Below, piece after piece: positions 1 to 5,255 of a DNA stretch of 8,410 bases. The number at the start of each line of letters is the position of its first letter. Within the stretch, counting starts at the first letter, position 1. The position numbers and the translations under genes are program-made. This DNA is from an uncultured Oscillospiraceae bacterium (lineage in GTDB: Bacteria; Bacillota; Clostridia; Oscillospirales; Oscillospiraceae): positions 1 through 8,410 of the forward strand of contig CAJULJ010000095.1 in assembly GCA_910587395.1 (NCBI GenBank), in the 5' to 3' direction. The notes below the pieces were generated by a model. That model was not told the DNA's origin. It was given only the letters and a program-made list of their open reading frames with translations, and did no database searches.

Positions 1-2
1 AA

Positions 3-296
3 AACTACAAAATTTCTTCGGCGTTTTCTTACAATTTCAAATTGGCGTTGACAGGCATTGCCGCCGCTATTTTGGAGAAGCCGCAATTACTCTTGCTGGA
101 CGAGCCATTCAATGCGCTGGATCAGGACGGAGTGGAACAGGTAGCCCATGTGATTCAAGCACAACGTGCCTTGGGGAAGATGGTATTTCTGGCCTGTCAC
201 GATGCAAATGAGCTATATAATCTGTCAGACATCGTAATCACAATGAAAAACGGCGCAGTTGCGTCGGAGGAACGCATAAGGCGGGCAGGTGAATGA
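3..296 (+). CDS. ABC transporter ATP-binding protein, C-terminal part (5' end outside window)
   Basis: This is the C-terminal half of an ABC ATPase, the cytoplasmic subunit that hydrolyses ATP to drive an export or self-protection transporter. The frame is open to the left edge, so the gene begins upstream and the TTG at 42 is not a real start. Visible are Walker B LLLLDEP, the D-loop NALD directly after it, and the H-loop histidine in FLACHD. The segment where the LSGGQ signature should lie reads FSYNFKLAL, a very degenerate version, so either the C-loop is divergent or the sequence close to the edge is altered. The stop overlaps the start of the next gene, indicating one operon. The family is certain; the transported substrate cannot be told. 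ABC ATPases of this short-linker type commonly belong to bacteriocin or drug-resistance exporters, which is only an inference here. Confidence 0.85.
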   Translation, partial: NYKISSAFSYNFKLALTGIAAAILEKPQLLLLDEPFNALDQDGVEQVAHVIQAQRALGKMVFLACHDANELYNLSDIVITMKNGAVASEERIRRAGE

Positions 297-864
297 TGTG
301 AAGCGAAAAAAGCTGTTTTGGCTATTTGCCGCAACATTGGGTATCGTTGTAGTTGCAGTATGGGCAATTTCCTTTGTGCGTGTCAACCAAGCCTATCCAG
401 GGGCAGAGCTGATCCAGGCGAGATTAAACGAACCGCTTCAATATGGCCCTTACACAGTCACAGTCAGCGAAGCCCACATAGAGGACACCACGTCCATTTA
501 TGAAGAAAACGGGCTGTCTGTGTCAGGTAAAACGCTGCCGGAGGCAACCCTTGTCTGTTCTGTAATAATCGAGCGGAGCGCATCTGATTTGAATATCCAG
601 GGACAAAGTGATTTGAAAATGTTACATATAGCTGCTACCTCCGGGGCTTGGAGCAGTATAGTGGACACCGAGCTGTATACCGCGCTCAATAAAAAGACGG
701 TGGCGTTAGATGAGCTTCGGCAGGGAGAAAAGCAGAAATACCTTTTACCTTTTGGCTTATGGAAAGACAGTTTTTCAAAGGATAGCTGGTCGCACCTGAT
801 GGAACGTCGCTTTATACTCCAGCTATCCCTTTATCCCAGAAAATGTGAAATAGTTATTACCTGA
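289..864 (+). CDS. membrane-anchored protein with extracytoplasmic domain, partner of the ABC ATPase
   Basis: A 191-aa protein with a lysine/arginine-rich N-terminus (KRKK), one hydrophobic segment at about residues 10-30 (LFWLFAATLGIVVVAVWAI) and then a soluble, presumably extracellular domain. It resembles the DUF5028 kind of small anchored protein found beside ABC ATPases in Clostridia, a recollection of moderate certainty. The GTG at 289 overlaps the upstream stop by eight bases; a second GTG at 298 (MKRKK) has AGGTGA five bases before it and may be the true start. The overlap implies translational coupling with the ATPase. There is no lipobox cysteine, so it is a membrane-anchored protein, not a lipoprotein. 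Its function is unknown; it could be an accessory or sensing component of the transporter. Confidence 0.75.
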   Translation: MNDVKRKKLFWLFAATLGIVVVAVWAISFVRVNQAYPGAELIQARLNEPLQYGPYTVTVSEAHIEDTTSIYEENGLSVSGKTLPEATLVCSVIIERSASDLNIQGQSDLKMLHIAATSGAWSSIVDTELYTALNKKTVALDELRQGEKQKYLLPFGLWKDSFSKDSWSHLMERRFILQLSLYPRKCEIVIT

Positions 865-889
865 GTTCTCGAAGTAAATTGAAACTGCC

Positions 890-1069
890 ATGATTGAAGT
901 TGATTGGGTTAGATGTCCTGTTTGTAAAAATAAAACGAGGTCAAAAATAAGGAGAGATACCGAACTGAAAAACTTTCCGCTCTATTGTCCGAAGTGCAAA
1001 CAAGAACATTTGGTAAACGCTAAAAATTTCAAAATAACAGTTATCAAAAGTCAACATGAACATCAGTAA
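890..1069 (+). CDS. cysteine-rich KTR-type zinc-ribbon small protein (59 aa)
   Basis: A 59-aa protein with two CPxC knuckles, CPVC at residues 9-12 and CPKC at 33-36, and the intervening NKTR and RRDTELKNFPLYC segments. This is the pattern of the 'cysteine-rich KTR' proteins that are common in Firmicute conjugative elements, often just downstream of ribosomal-protection tet genes. The two knuckles probably bind one zinc ion. The ATG at 890 is chosen because the residues from there match the family's N-terminus (MIEVDWVRCPVC); the ribosome site before it is weak. No tet gene is present here. The family tail KEPDA-TQSR can still be read after the stop in another frame (1068-1095), so this copy seems to have lost its normal C-terminus. 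The molecular role of the family is not known to me. Confidence 0.8.
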   Translation: MIEVDWVRCPVCKNKTRSKIRRDTELKNFPLYCPKCKQEHLVNAKNFKITVIKSQHEHQ

Positions 1070-1089
1070 AGAGCCAGACGCATAGACGC

Positions 1090-1130
1090 AGAGCCGACAA
1101 ACCCGTGAGAAATCACAGTTTGTCGGCTCT
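1090..1130 (+). terminator. Rho-independent terminator after the KTR gene
   Basis: A perfect 13-bp stem, 1090-1102 (AGAGCCGACAAAC) with 1118-1130 (GTTTGTCGGCTCT), is extended by a GTGA/TCAC pair inside the loop and followed by TTCATTTT. It ends the left-hand transcription unit. Confidence 0.85.
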
Positions 1131-1295
1131 TTCATTTTCTCTTACAAAGCTTTATGGAGTAGCCGTTATGAAGCGCGAAGCATATCGGCAGAGTTCGTCT
1201 GTCAGTAATGGATCAAAAAAATCCTGGATACTGCCGGGAAACAGTGTGCCAATAAATATGAACTGTCCAATCATCTAAATAGCTATTTTAATTCC
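1131..1295. other. non-coding stretch without recognised gene
   Basis: No convincing gene is seen. A 36-codon frame from ATG 1168 has no ribosome site and no recognisable residues. Together with the flanking hairpins, 1070-1417 is a spacer between the left-hand cargo genes and the element backbone. Confidence 0.5.
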
Positions 1296-1330
1296 AATGC
1301 ACCTGTCTGCATCTTTCAGACAGGTGCATT
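1296..1330 (+). terminator. strong hairpin, probable terminator or attenuator
   Basis: A perfect 14-bp stem, 1296-1309 (AATGCACCTGTCTG) with 1317-1330 (CAGACAGGTGCATT), with a 7-base loop CATCTTT. The T-tract after it is short (TTTATATT), so termination may be partial. It lies about 90 bases upstream of the first sigma-like gene and could also act as a leader attenuator. Confidence 0.6.
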
Positions 1331-1376
1331 TATATTGCTTGGCTATCGAATCCAGCCCCGGTGCCGTGGCCCGCCC

Positions 1377-1409
1377 CCTCCGTTCAGACCCCAAAAATCT
1401 GAACGGAGG
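1377..1409 (+). promoter_or_regulatory. hairpin burying the ribosome-binding site of the first sigma-like gene
   Basis: A perfect 12-bp inverted repeat, 1377-1388 (CCTCCGTTCAGA) with 1398-1409 (TCTGAACGGAGG), with a 9-base loop. The right arm ends in GGAGG, placed 8 bases before the ATG at 1418, so folding of the mRNA would hide the main Shine-Dalgarno bases. There is no T-tract, so it is not a terminator. A translational control element is inferred. Confidence 0.6.
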
Positions 1410-1417
1410 AAAGGACG

Positions 1418-1819
1418 ATGGAAATTATCATCAGCATAGACGGGCGCATGGTGTCCGTAGAAGTCAGCGCCGAAATTGCCGAGTGTCTTGACGCTGGCAA
1501 GCGTAAATCCGAAAACCTCTCCCATGAGCGGCGGCGCTATTGGGACAAGCGGGAATTTGACGAGTACATAGTCGCTGTTGAAGGACGCCTGCCCTATTGT
1601 GCCAGCCCGGAGGAGTTGGTCTGCCAGCGGGAAACCTGGGATGAAATCATGGCGGTGCTGGCCCTGTGTACCGACACCCAGCGGGAGCGGTTCCTGCTCC
1701 ATGCGCTGTATGATCTCAGCTATGCGGAGATAGCCGATATGTGCGGCTGCTCCAAATATGCTGTGCGCGATTCCATTACGGCGGTAAGAAAAATTTTTCA
1801 AACTTTTTTCAAAAAGTGA
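1418..1819 (+). CDS. small sigma-70-like protein (region 4 helix-turn-helix), copy 1
   Basis: A 133-aa protein whose C-terminal half, about residues 65-128, looks like sigma factor region 4: helices around PEELVCQRETWDEIMAVL, then QRERFLLHALYDLSYAEIADMCGCSKYAVRDS, a helix-turn-helix ending in AVRKIF. Regions 2 and 3 are absent, so it is shorter than an ordinary ECF sigma factor. It may act as an element-borne transcription activator that contacts the -35 site or core polymerase. Small proteins of this type are standard in Tn1549/CTn-like elements, next to the relaxase module. Translation starts at ATG 1418 behind GGAGG, which is enclosed in a 12-bp hairpin. The gene ends in runs of A and T (1791-1815). 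A second protein of similar build follows at 1932. Confidence 0.75.
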   Translation: MEIIISIDGRMVSVEVSAEIAECLDAGKRKSENLSHERRRYWDKREFDEYIVAVEGRLPYCASPEELVCQRETWDEIMAVLALCTDTQRERFLLHALYDLSYAEIADMCGCSKYAVRDSITAVRKIFQTFFKK

Positions 1820-1876
1820 CCCCACGACAGGCCCCCTAACTGGCCTATAAGGTGAGGGGCAAATGCTCCATCACCG

Positions 1877-1910
1877 GGAGGGACAAGCTGCTACGGCGGC
1901 TTGTCCCTCC
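1877..1910 (+). promoter_or_regulatory. hairpin just upstream of the second sigma-like gene
   Basis: A perfect 12-bp stem, 1877-1888 (GGAGGGACAAGC) with 1899-1910 (GCTTGTCCCTCC), with a 10-base loop, ending 10 bases before the AGGAGG at 1921-1926. It lacks a T-tract. The left arm contains GGAGGG and the right arm CCCTCC, so the right arm could alternatively pair with the true Shine-Dalgarno, making a two-state switch possible (inference). Confidence 0.5.
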
Positions 1911-1931
1911 TGTCATTTCAAGGAGGTCACT

Positions 1932-2390
1932 ATGGCAGTAATCAATCTACGACGCTATTACCCGCATTACCCAAAGGACAAGTTCATTGACGTGCCAGAT
2001 GATGTCGCGGACGAGTTGGAGGAAGGTCGGCGCATTGAGAATCGCCAGAACAGCAGGCGCACCTATTACCATGTCTATTCCATCGACCAAAGCCCCGCCA
2101 TTGAGAACCACGCCATGTTCCTGGTGCTGTCCCCGGAGGAGCTGATGATCCAGGCTGAGGACGAGGCCAACGCCGAGCTGATGTTGGAGCATTTGACGGA
2201 GGCCATACTGCTCCTGTCCCCCATCCAGGCCCGGCGGCTTCATGCACGGTATGCTCTGAAAAAGAAGTTTCGAGAGATCGCCGCAGCCGAGGGCGTAAGC
2301 GGCAGTTGCGCCAATGAATCTGTCACCAGCGCCATCAAAAAAATGCAAAAATTTTTCATCAAAAACGGCTGGATGCCGAAGGAGGCTTGA
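1932..2390 (+). CDS. sigma-70-like helix-turn-helix protein, copy 2
   Basis: A 152-aa protein. The start is ATG 1932 (MAVINLRRYY) because AGGAGG lies 5 bases ahead; the longer frame from 1863 runs through the hairpin and has no ribosome site. Residues about 65-145 carry a region-4-like fold: SPEELMIQAEDEAN, then LLSPIQARRLHARYALKKKFREIAAAEGVS and AIKKMQKFF. It has the same layout as the preceding gene although the sequences differ widely. The N-terminal part (YYPHYPKDKFIDVPDDVADELEE) is basic and aromatic and is typical of this family in conjugative elements. It probably regulates element transcription. The gene is followed closely by the DUF3847-like gene, suggesting one transcript. Confidence 0.75.
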   Translation: MAVINLRRYYPHYPKDKFIDVPDDVADELEEGRRIENRQNSRRTYYHVYSIDQSPAIENHAMFLVLSPEELMIQAEDEANAELMLEHLTEAILLLSPIQARRLHARYALKKKFREIAAAEGVSGSCANESVTSAIKKMQKFFIKNGWMPKEA

Positions 2391-2397
2391 TAACAAA

Positions 2398-2673
2398 ATG
2401 GGCAAATCATTAGAGGTCCAAAAGGCAGAGGCGGAGAAGGAAGTCCGCCAGTTGGAGAACCAGCAGAAGATACTTCTGAACCGAATCCGCAAGGAAGAAC
2501 GCAACGCCCGGAACCATCGCCTGATTGTGCATGGCGCGATTATGGAGGGTGTGTTTCCCTTCACTGCCAGCATGGAGGGCGAAGCAATCAAGGCGTTTTT
2601 AATCGCCCTTTCCCGCCTGCCGGGGGCCGAAGAAATGGCCGCAAAAATGCTGAAGATTGGGGCTACGGAGTAG
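2398..2673 (+). CDS. DUF3847-like small coiled-coil protein
   Basis: A 91-aa protein from ATG 2398; AAGGAGG at 2379-2385 lies 12 bases before it, a slightly long spacing. The N-terminal 45 residues are charged and helical (KAEAEKEVRQLENQQKILLN), predicted as a coiled coil, followed by basic KEERNARNHRLIVHG and a short helical C-terminal part. The layout matches DUF3847 proteins, which sit immediately upstream of MobA/MobL relaxases in Clostridial elements. An accessory role at oriT or in the relaxosome is an inference from position only. The first stop of the upstream gene is 7 bases away, so the two are co-transcribed. Confidence 0.7.
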   Translation: MGKSLEVQKAEAEKEVRQLENQQKILLNRIRKEERNARNHRLIVHGAIMEGVFPFTASMEGEAIKAFLIALSRLPGAEEMAAKMLKIGATE

Positions 2674-2675
2674 GT

Positions 2676-2771
2676 CACTTGGGACAAGTGCGCACTTATA
2701 CACCGTCCCGGTGTCGTGCGCCCTGCCGGGGGCTGTTGCGTCCTTCGGACGCGATGGGGGCTGCCGCCCCC
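2676..2771. other. candidate origin of transfer (oriT)
   Basis: The gap between the DUF3847-like gene and the relaxase is packed with inverted repeats. CACTTG/CAAGTG occupies 2676-2690 and the palindrome AAGTGCGCACTT 2686-2697. GGGAC (2681-2685) pairs with GTCCC (2705-2709), and CCCGG (2707-2711) with CCGGG (2726-2730). A UUCG-capped stem GCGTCC/GGACGC lies at 2738-2752, and GGGGGC/GCCCCC at 2756-2771. TAAGTGCGCAC on the minus strand (2688-2698) and CGTGCGCCCT on the plus strand (2715-2724) both resemble the MobQ/IncQ nick region TAAGTGCGCCCT. Position directly before a MobQ-type relaxase is the usual place for oriT. The exact nick is not determined. Confidence 0.65.
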
Positions 2772-2793
2772 AAACCCCTGCCCCATTCTGCCG

Positions 2794-2801
2794 AAGGGAG
2801 G
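2794..2801 (+). promoter_or_regulatory. ribosome-binding site deciding the relaxase start
   Basis: AAGGGAGG at 2794-2801 lies exactly 8 bases before ATC 2810, the codon at which family members have their initiating Met. No ATG, GTG or TTG lies in frame at a workable distance. Confidence 0.6.
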
Positions 2802-2809
2802 CAATATTC

Positions 2810-4246
2810 ATCGCCATATTCCACTGTCCCGTCAAAATCATACAGCGGAGCAAGGGCAAATCCGCTGTGGCCGCTGCCGCCTACCGAAGCGGTGAACTGT
2901 TGGTGAATGAGTGGGATGGTCTGACCCACGATTACACCCACAAGCGGGGCATCGTTCACAAAGAAATTCTGCTCCCCGCCCACGCCCCGCAGTCGTTTGC
3001 AGACCGTTCCACCCTTTGGAACTCGGTGGAGAAAATCGAGAAATCCGGCGATGCCCAGCTTGCCCGTGAAATCGAGATTGCCCTGCCCGTGGAGCTGTCC
3101 CCGGCGGCGCAGTTGGCCCTTGTCCGTTCCTACATCAAAGACAATTTTGTGGCGGCGGGGATGTGCGCTGATTTTGCCATCCACGACAGGGGCACAGGCA
3201 ACCCCCACGCCCATATCATGCTGACCATGCGGCCCCTTCTCCCTGACGGACGCTGGGGCGCGAAGTGCCGGAAGGTGTACGATTTGGACAGCCAGGGCCA
3301 GCGCATCCCCAACGGCAAAGGTGGGTGGAAAAGCCACCGGGAGGACACCACCGACTGGAATGACCGTGGCAACGCCGAGAAGTGGCGGGCGGCGTGGGCC
3401 GCTGGTGTCAACCATGCGCTGGAGGCAGCGGGCAGGCCGGAGCGTGTTGGCCATCGCTCCTATAAGCGTCAGGGCATCAAGAAAATCCCCACCGTCCACA
3501 TGGGGCCAGCGGCCAGCCAGATGGAGCGGCGGGGCATCGCCACCGAGAAGGGTGACATCAACCGTCAAATCGCCGCCGACAACAAGCTCTTGAAGGAAAT
3601 TAAGGCCCGCATCACCCGGCTCTACAACTGGACAAAAGGGCAGGCTGATGTACCCCAGGGCGGGAGCGTTCTGGCCCAGCTCTATCAGGCCCAGGCGGAG
3701 GTCAACACCAGCAAAGCCACGACCAGGGCTGGGAAGGTCAAAGCCCTTAAAGCCAATGCCGCCCTGTTTAATTTTCTACAGTCCAATGGCATTGGCAACA
3801 TGGCGCAGCTTTATGAAAAAGTCGAGGCCATAAACCGCGATTATTATGAGTTGCGCGGGAAAATCGTCACAGCCGAACGCCGGATTTCTGCCCTGTCCGA
3901 ACGGCTGGAAATGTGGGCGCAGTATCAGCGGACGAAGCCTGTCCGTCAACGGCTGGACAAAGTGAAGCCCAGCAAGCGGGCGCAGTACCAGCAGGAGCAT
4001 GAAGCCGAGCTGTCCTCGTTTGATGCCGCTGTCCGTTTTCTGGACAATTTGAAGGAATCCGGCGAGGCGGTCACGCCCAAAGCGTGGCAGACCGAAGTTG
4101 ACCGCCTGACCGCTCAGAAGGATTTGGACTATCAGAAAATGCGGGCTATGCGGGAGGACATCAAAGCGGCGGAAGCCCTGCGAAAGTCAGCCGAGCGCCT
4201 TGCCAGGGAGGGACAAGCCCAACGGAAGGAGGAGCAGGGGCGATGA
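2810..4246 (+). CDS. mobA: MobA/MobL-family (MobQ) relaxase, apparent ATC start
   Basis: The relaxase nicks one strand at oriT and stays bound to the 5' end through a tyrosine during conjugative transfer. Counting from codon 2810, the N-terminus reads IAIFHCPVKIIQRSKGKSAVAAAAYRSGE, the normal MobA/MobL opening, with the catalytic tyrosine at about residue 25. The metal-binding histidine motif HDRGTGNPHAHIML lies at about 125-138. The remaining third is charged and helical. The length of 478 aa is usual. The Shine-Dalgarno AAGGGAGG sits 8 bases before ATC, where homologues have ATG. The alternative TTG at 2657 has no ribosome site, lies inside the previous gene and would translate oriT; the next in-frame ATG would remove the tyrosine. 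The stop overlaps the VLP gene (ATGA). Function is clear; start codon use is uncertain. Confidence 0.9.
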   Translation: MAIFHCPVKIIQRSKGKSAVAAAAYRSGELLVNEWDGLTHDYTHKRGIVHKEILLPAHAPQSFADRSTLWNSVEKIEKSGDAQLAREIEIALPVELSPAAQLALVRSYIKDNFVAAGMCADFAIHDRGTGNPHAHIMLTMRPLLPDGRWGAKCRKVYDLDSQGQRIPNGKGGWKSHREDTTDWNDRGNAEKWRAAWAAGVNHALEAAGRPERVGHRSYKRQGIKKIPTVHMGPAASQMERRGIATEKGDINRQIAADNKLLKEIKARITRLYNWTKGQADVPQGGSVLAQLYQAQAEVNTSKATTRAGKVKALKANAALFNFLQSNGIGNMAQLYEKVEAINRDYYELRGKIVTAERRISALSERLEMWAQYQRTKPVRQRLDKVKPSKRAQYQQEHEAELSSFDAAVRFLDNLKESGEAVTPKAWQTEVDRLTAQKDLDYQKMRAMREDIKAAEALRKSAERLAREGQAQRKEEQGR

Positions 4247-4602
4247 TACCACACATGACCTACCAGCAGTACCGCACCGCCCGGAAGTTGGTGCATCAAT
4301 GCTGTAACTACGACGATGGGAACTGTCTGGCCTTGTCGGGGTGGGACACCTGCGTCTGCGTCCAGAGCATTTCCTACTCGCTCCTGTGCCGTTGGTTCCG
4401 GGCCGCTGTCCTACCTGTGGATGGGGAGTTATATTCTGCCCTGTTCCCCAGGAACGGTATGAAGCTGTGCGCCGAGTGTAAAAGGTTGTTTTGCCCTGGC
4501 TCCAATAGGGCCAAATACTGCCCCACCTGTGCTGCCAAAGTTCACCGCCGCCAGAAAACTGCCAGTGAGCGGCGGCGCAGGGCATCAGGCGTGGACAAAT
4601 AG
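4243..4602 (+). CDS. cysteine-rich VLP protein
   Basis: A 119-aa protein with many cysteines (CC at 19-20, GNC, CVCVQ, LC) and a C-terminal zinc-ribbon-like part with CAECKRLFC and CPTC. The FRAAVLPVDGEL segment carries the VLP signature that names the family. The start at ATG 4243 overlaps the relaxase stop by four bases, and AAGGAGGAG lies about 8 bases ahead, so its translation is coupled to the relaxase. The family is found next to relaxases in Firmicute conjugative elements; a DNA- or zinc-binding accessory role is inferred. The C-terminus is strongly basic (RRQKTASERRRR), consistent with nucleic-acid binding. Confidence 0.8.
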   Translation: MIPHMTYQQYRTARKLVHQCCNYDDGNCLALSGWDTCVCVQSISYSLLCRWFRAAVLPVDGELYSALFPRNGMKLCAECKRLFCPGSNRAKYCPTCAAKVHRRQKTASERRRRASGVDK

Positions 4603-4634
4603 AATTTTGAAAGCGTTGAAAATCAAGGGGGGTT

Positions 4635-4710
4635 GGGCCGTTGTCGATAGGGGGGCTGTATGTTATCATTCCGAACCCCTAAAACGGCCCTCCAACGGCC
4701 CGCAAGGGCC
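4635..4710 (+). promoter_or_regulatory. repeated AACGGCCC sites around the replication-gene promoter
   Basis: AACGGCCC occurs at 4683-4690 and again at 4694-4701, exactly 11 bases apart (one helical turn). Its reverse complement GGGCCGTT lies at 4635-4642, overlapping the -35 box. GGCCC-GCAA-GGGCC (4697-4710) can form a small hairpin. The placement, flanking the promoter on both sides, suggests operator sites or an RNA leader fold that limits expression of the replication gene (inference). Confidence 0.45.
4641..4669 (+). promoter_or_regulatory. sigma-A-type promoter with extended -10 for the replication module
   Basis: TTGTCG (4641-4646), 17-base spacer, TATCAT (4664-4669), with TG at 4661-4662 giving an extended -10 (TGTTATCAT). 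It lies about 65 bases before the ATG of the replisome organizer gene. Confidence 0.6.
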
Positions 4711-4733
4711 ATCCACGAAGGAGATAATTGCCT

Positions 4734-5255
4734 ATGGCCGATAACCGAAAATACTACTACCTCAAGCTGAAAGAAAACTACTTTGACGCTGATTCCATTC
4801 TGCTCCTGGAGAGTATGCCGGACGGCATTTTGTACTCCTACATCCTGCTGAAGCTGTATCTGAAATCGCTGAAGCATGGCGGACGCCTTCAGCTTGACGA
4901 GAGCATCCCCTACACCCCGCAGATGATCGCCACCATTACCCGCCAGCAAATCGGCACCGTGGAGCGGGCCATCAAGATTTTTTTGCAGCTCGGCCTGATG
5001 GAGCAAATGCCGGACGGCGCTTTTTACATGAGCAACATTGAGCTTTTGATCGGCCAATCCTCCACCGAGGGGGAGCGGAAACGGCGGGCGCGGCAAGCTA
5101 ATCGTGCCGCCCTGAATCCTGGTGGACAAATGTCCGCCATTTGTCCACCAGAGATAGAGATAAAGAGAGAGTTAGAGATAGAGAAAGAGAGAGCTAAAGA
5201 AGGGACAACACGCGCCCGCCGCCTTTGGCCGCTACGAGAATGTTTTCCTGTCTGA
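4734..5255 (+). CDS. phage-type replisome organizer (RepA-like), N-terminal part, truncated by frameshift
   Basis: Replication initiators of this type bind the element's origin and load helicase with the DnaC-like partner, which is encoded next. The N-terminal domain (about residues 1-115: RKYYYLKLKENYFDADSI, then MPDGILYSYILLKLYLKSL) matches the phage replisome organizer N-terminal winged-helix family. ATG 4734 is chosen over TTG 4728 because AAGGAGA lies 9 bases before it and homologues begin MADNRKYYYLKL. After residue ~150 the protein leaves its proper frame inside a GA-rich tract and ends at 5255 after about 24 unrelated residues, so the product of 173 aa lacks the C-terminal domain, which continues in another frame to 5451. 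It may still bind DNA; whether it supports replication is doubtful. Confidence 0.8.
   Translation: MADNRKYYYLKLKENYFDADSILLLESMPDGILYSYILLKLYLKSLKHGGRLQLDESIPYTPQMIATITRQQIGTVERAIKIFLQLGLMEQMPDGAFYMSNIELLIGQSSTEGERKRRARQANRAALNPGGQMSAICPPEIEIKRELEIEKERAKEGTTRARRLWPLRECFPV
5121..5149. repeat. 11-bp inverted repeat inside the initiator gene
   Basis: GGTGGACAAAT (5121-5131) and ATTTGTCCACC (5139-5149) are perfect inverted copies around a 7-base loop. The left part also contains the short palindrome GGACAAATGTCC (5123-5134), so TTTGTCC/GGACAAA half-sites occur clustered. It could be a protein-binding site of an intragenic origin or simply an mRNA hairpin. Confidence 0.55.
5151..5196. repeat. 24-bp purine-rich tandem duplication, second copy lacking 2 bases
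   Basis: Copy 1 (5151-5174) begins GAGATAGAGATAAAG and encodes EIEIKREL. Copy 2 (5175-5196) begins GAGATAGAGAAAG and lacks the bases TA after its tenth position; apart from one T/C change at the end it is otherwise identical. The missing 2 bases account for the frameshift in the replication gene. The tract is almost pure purine on the + strand. Confidence 0.85.

Noticed and set aside
1788..1815. A/T homopolymer runs at the end of the first sigma-like gene as a programmed frameshift
   Set aside because: No slippery heptamer in the proper frame, and the stop is directly after the conserved helix; no downstream frame worth reaching.
1343..1825. 160-aa open frame on the minus strand
   Set aside because: Antisense to the first sigma-like gene, without ribosome site or domain.
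1947..2804. 285-aa open frame on the minus strand
   Set aside because: It is antisense to the second sigma-like gene, the DUF3847-like gene and oriT, which have good ribosome sites and family motifs; it has no recognisable domain.
2657..2809. N-terminal extension of the relaxase from TTG 2657
   Set aside because: No ribosome site, overlaps the preceding gene and would translate the whole inverted-repeat cluster; the residues match nothing in the family.
2696..3568. 290-aa open frame on the minus strand
   Set aside because: Antisense shadow of the GC-rich relaxase gene; Gly/Pro/Ala/Arg-rich with no motif.
5151..5196. GA-rich repeats as a CRISPR-like array
   Set aside because: Only two adjoining copies without spacers; it is a tandem duplication inside a coding region.
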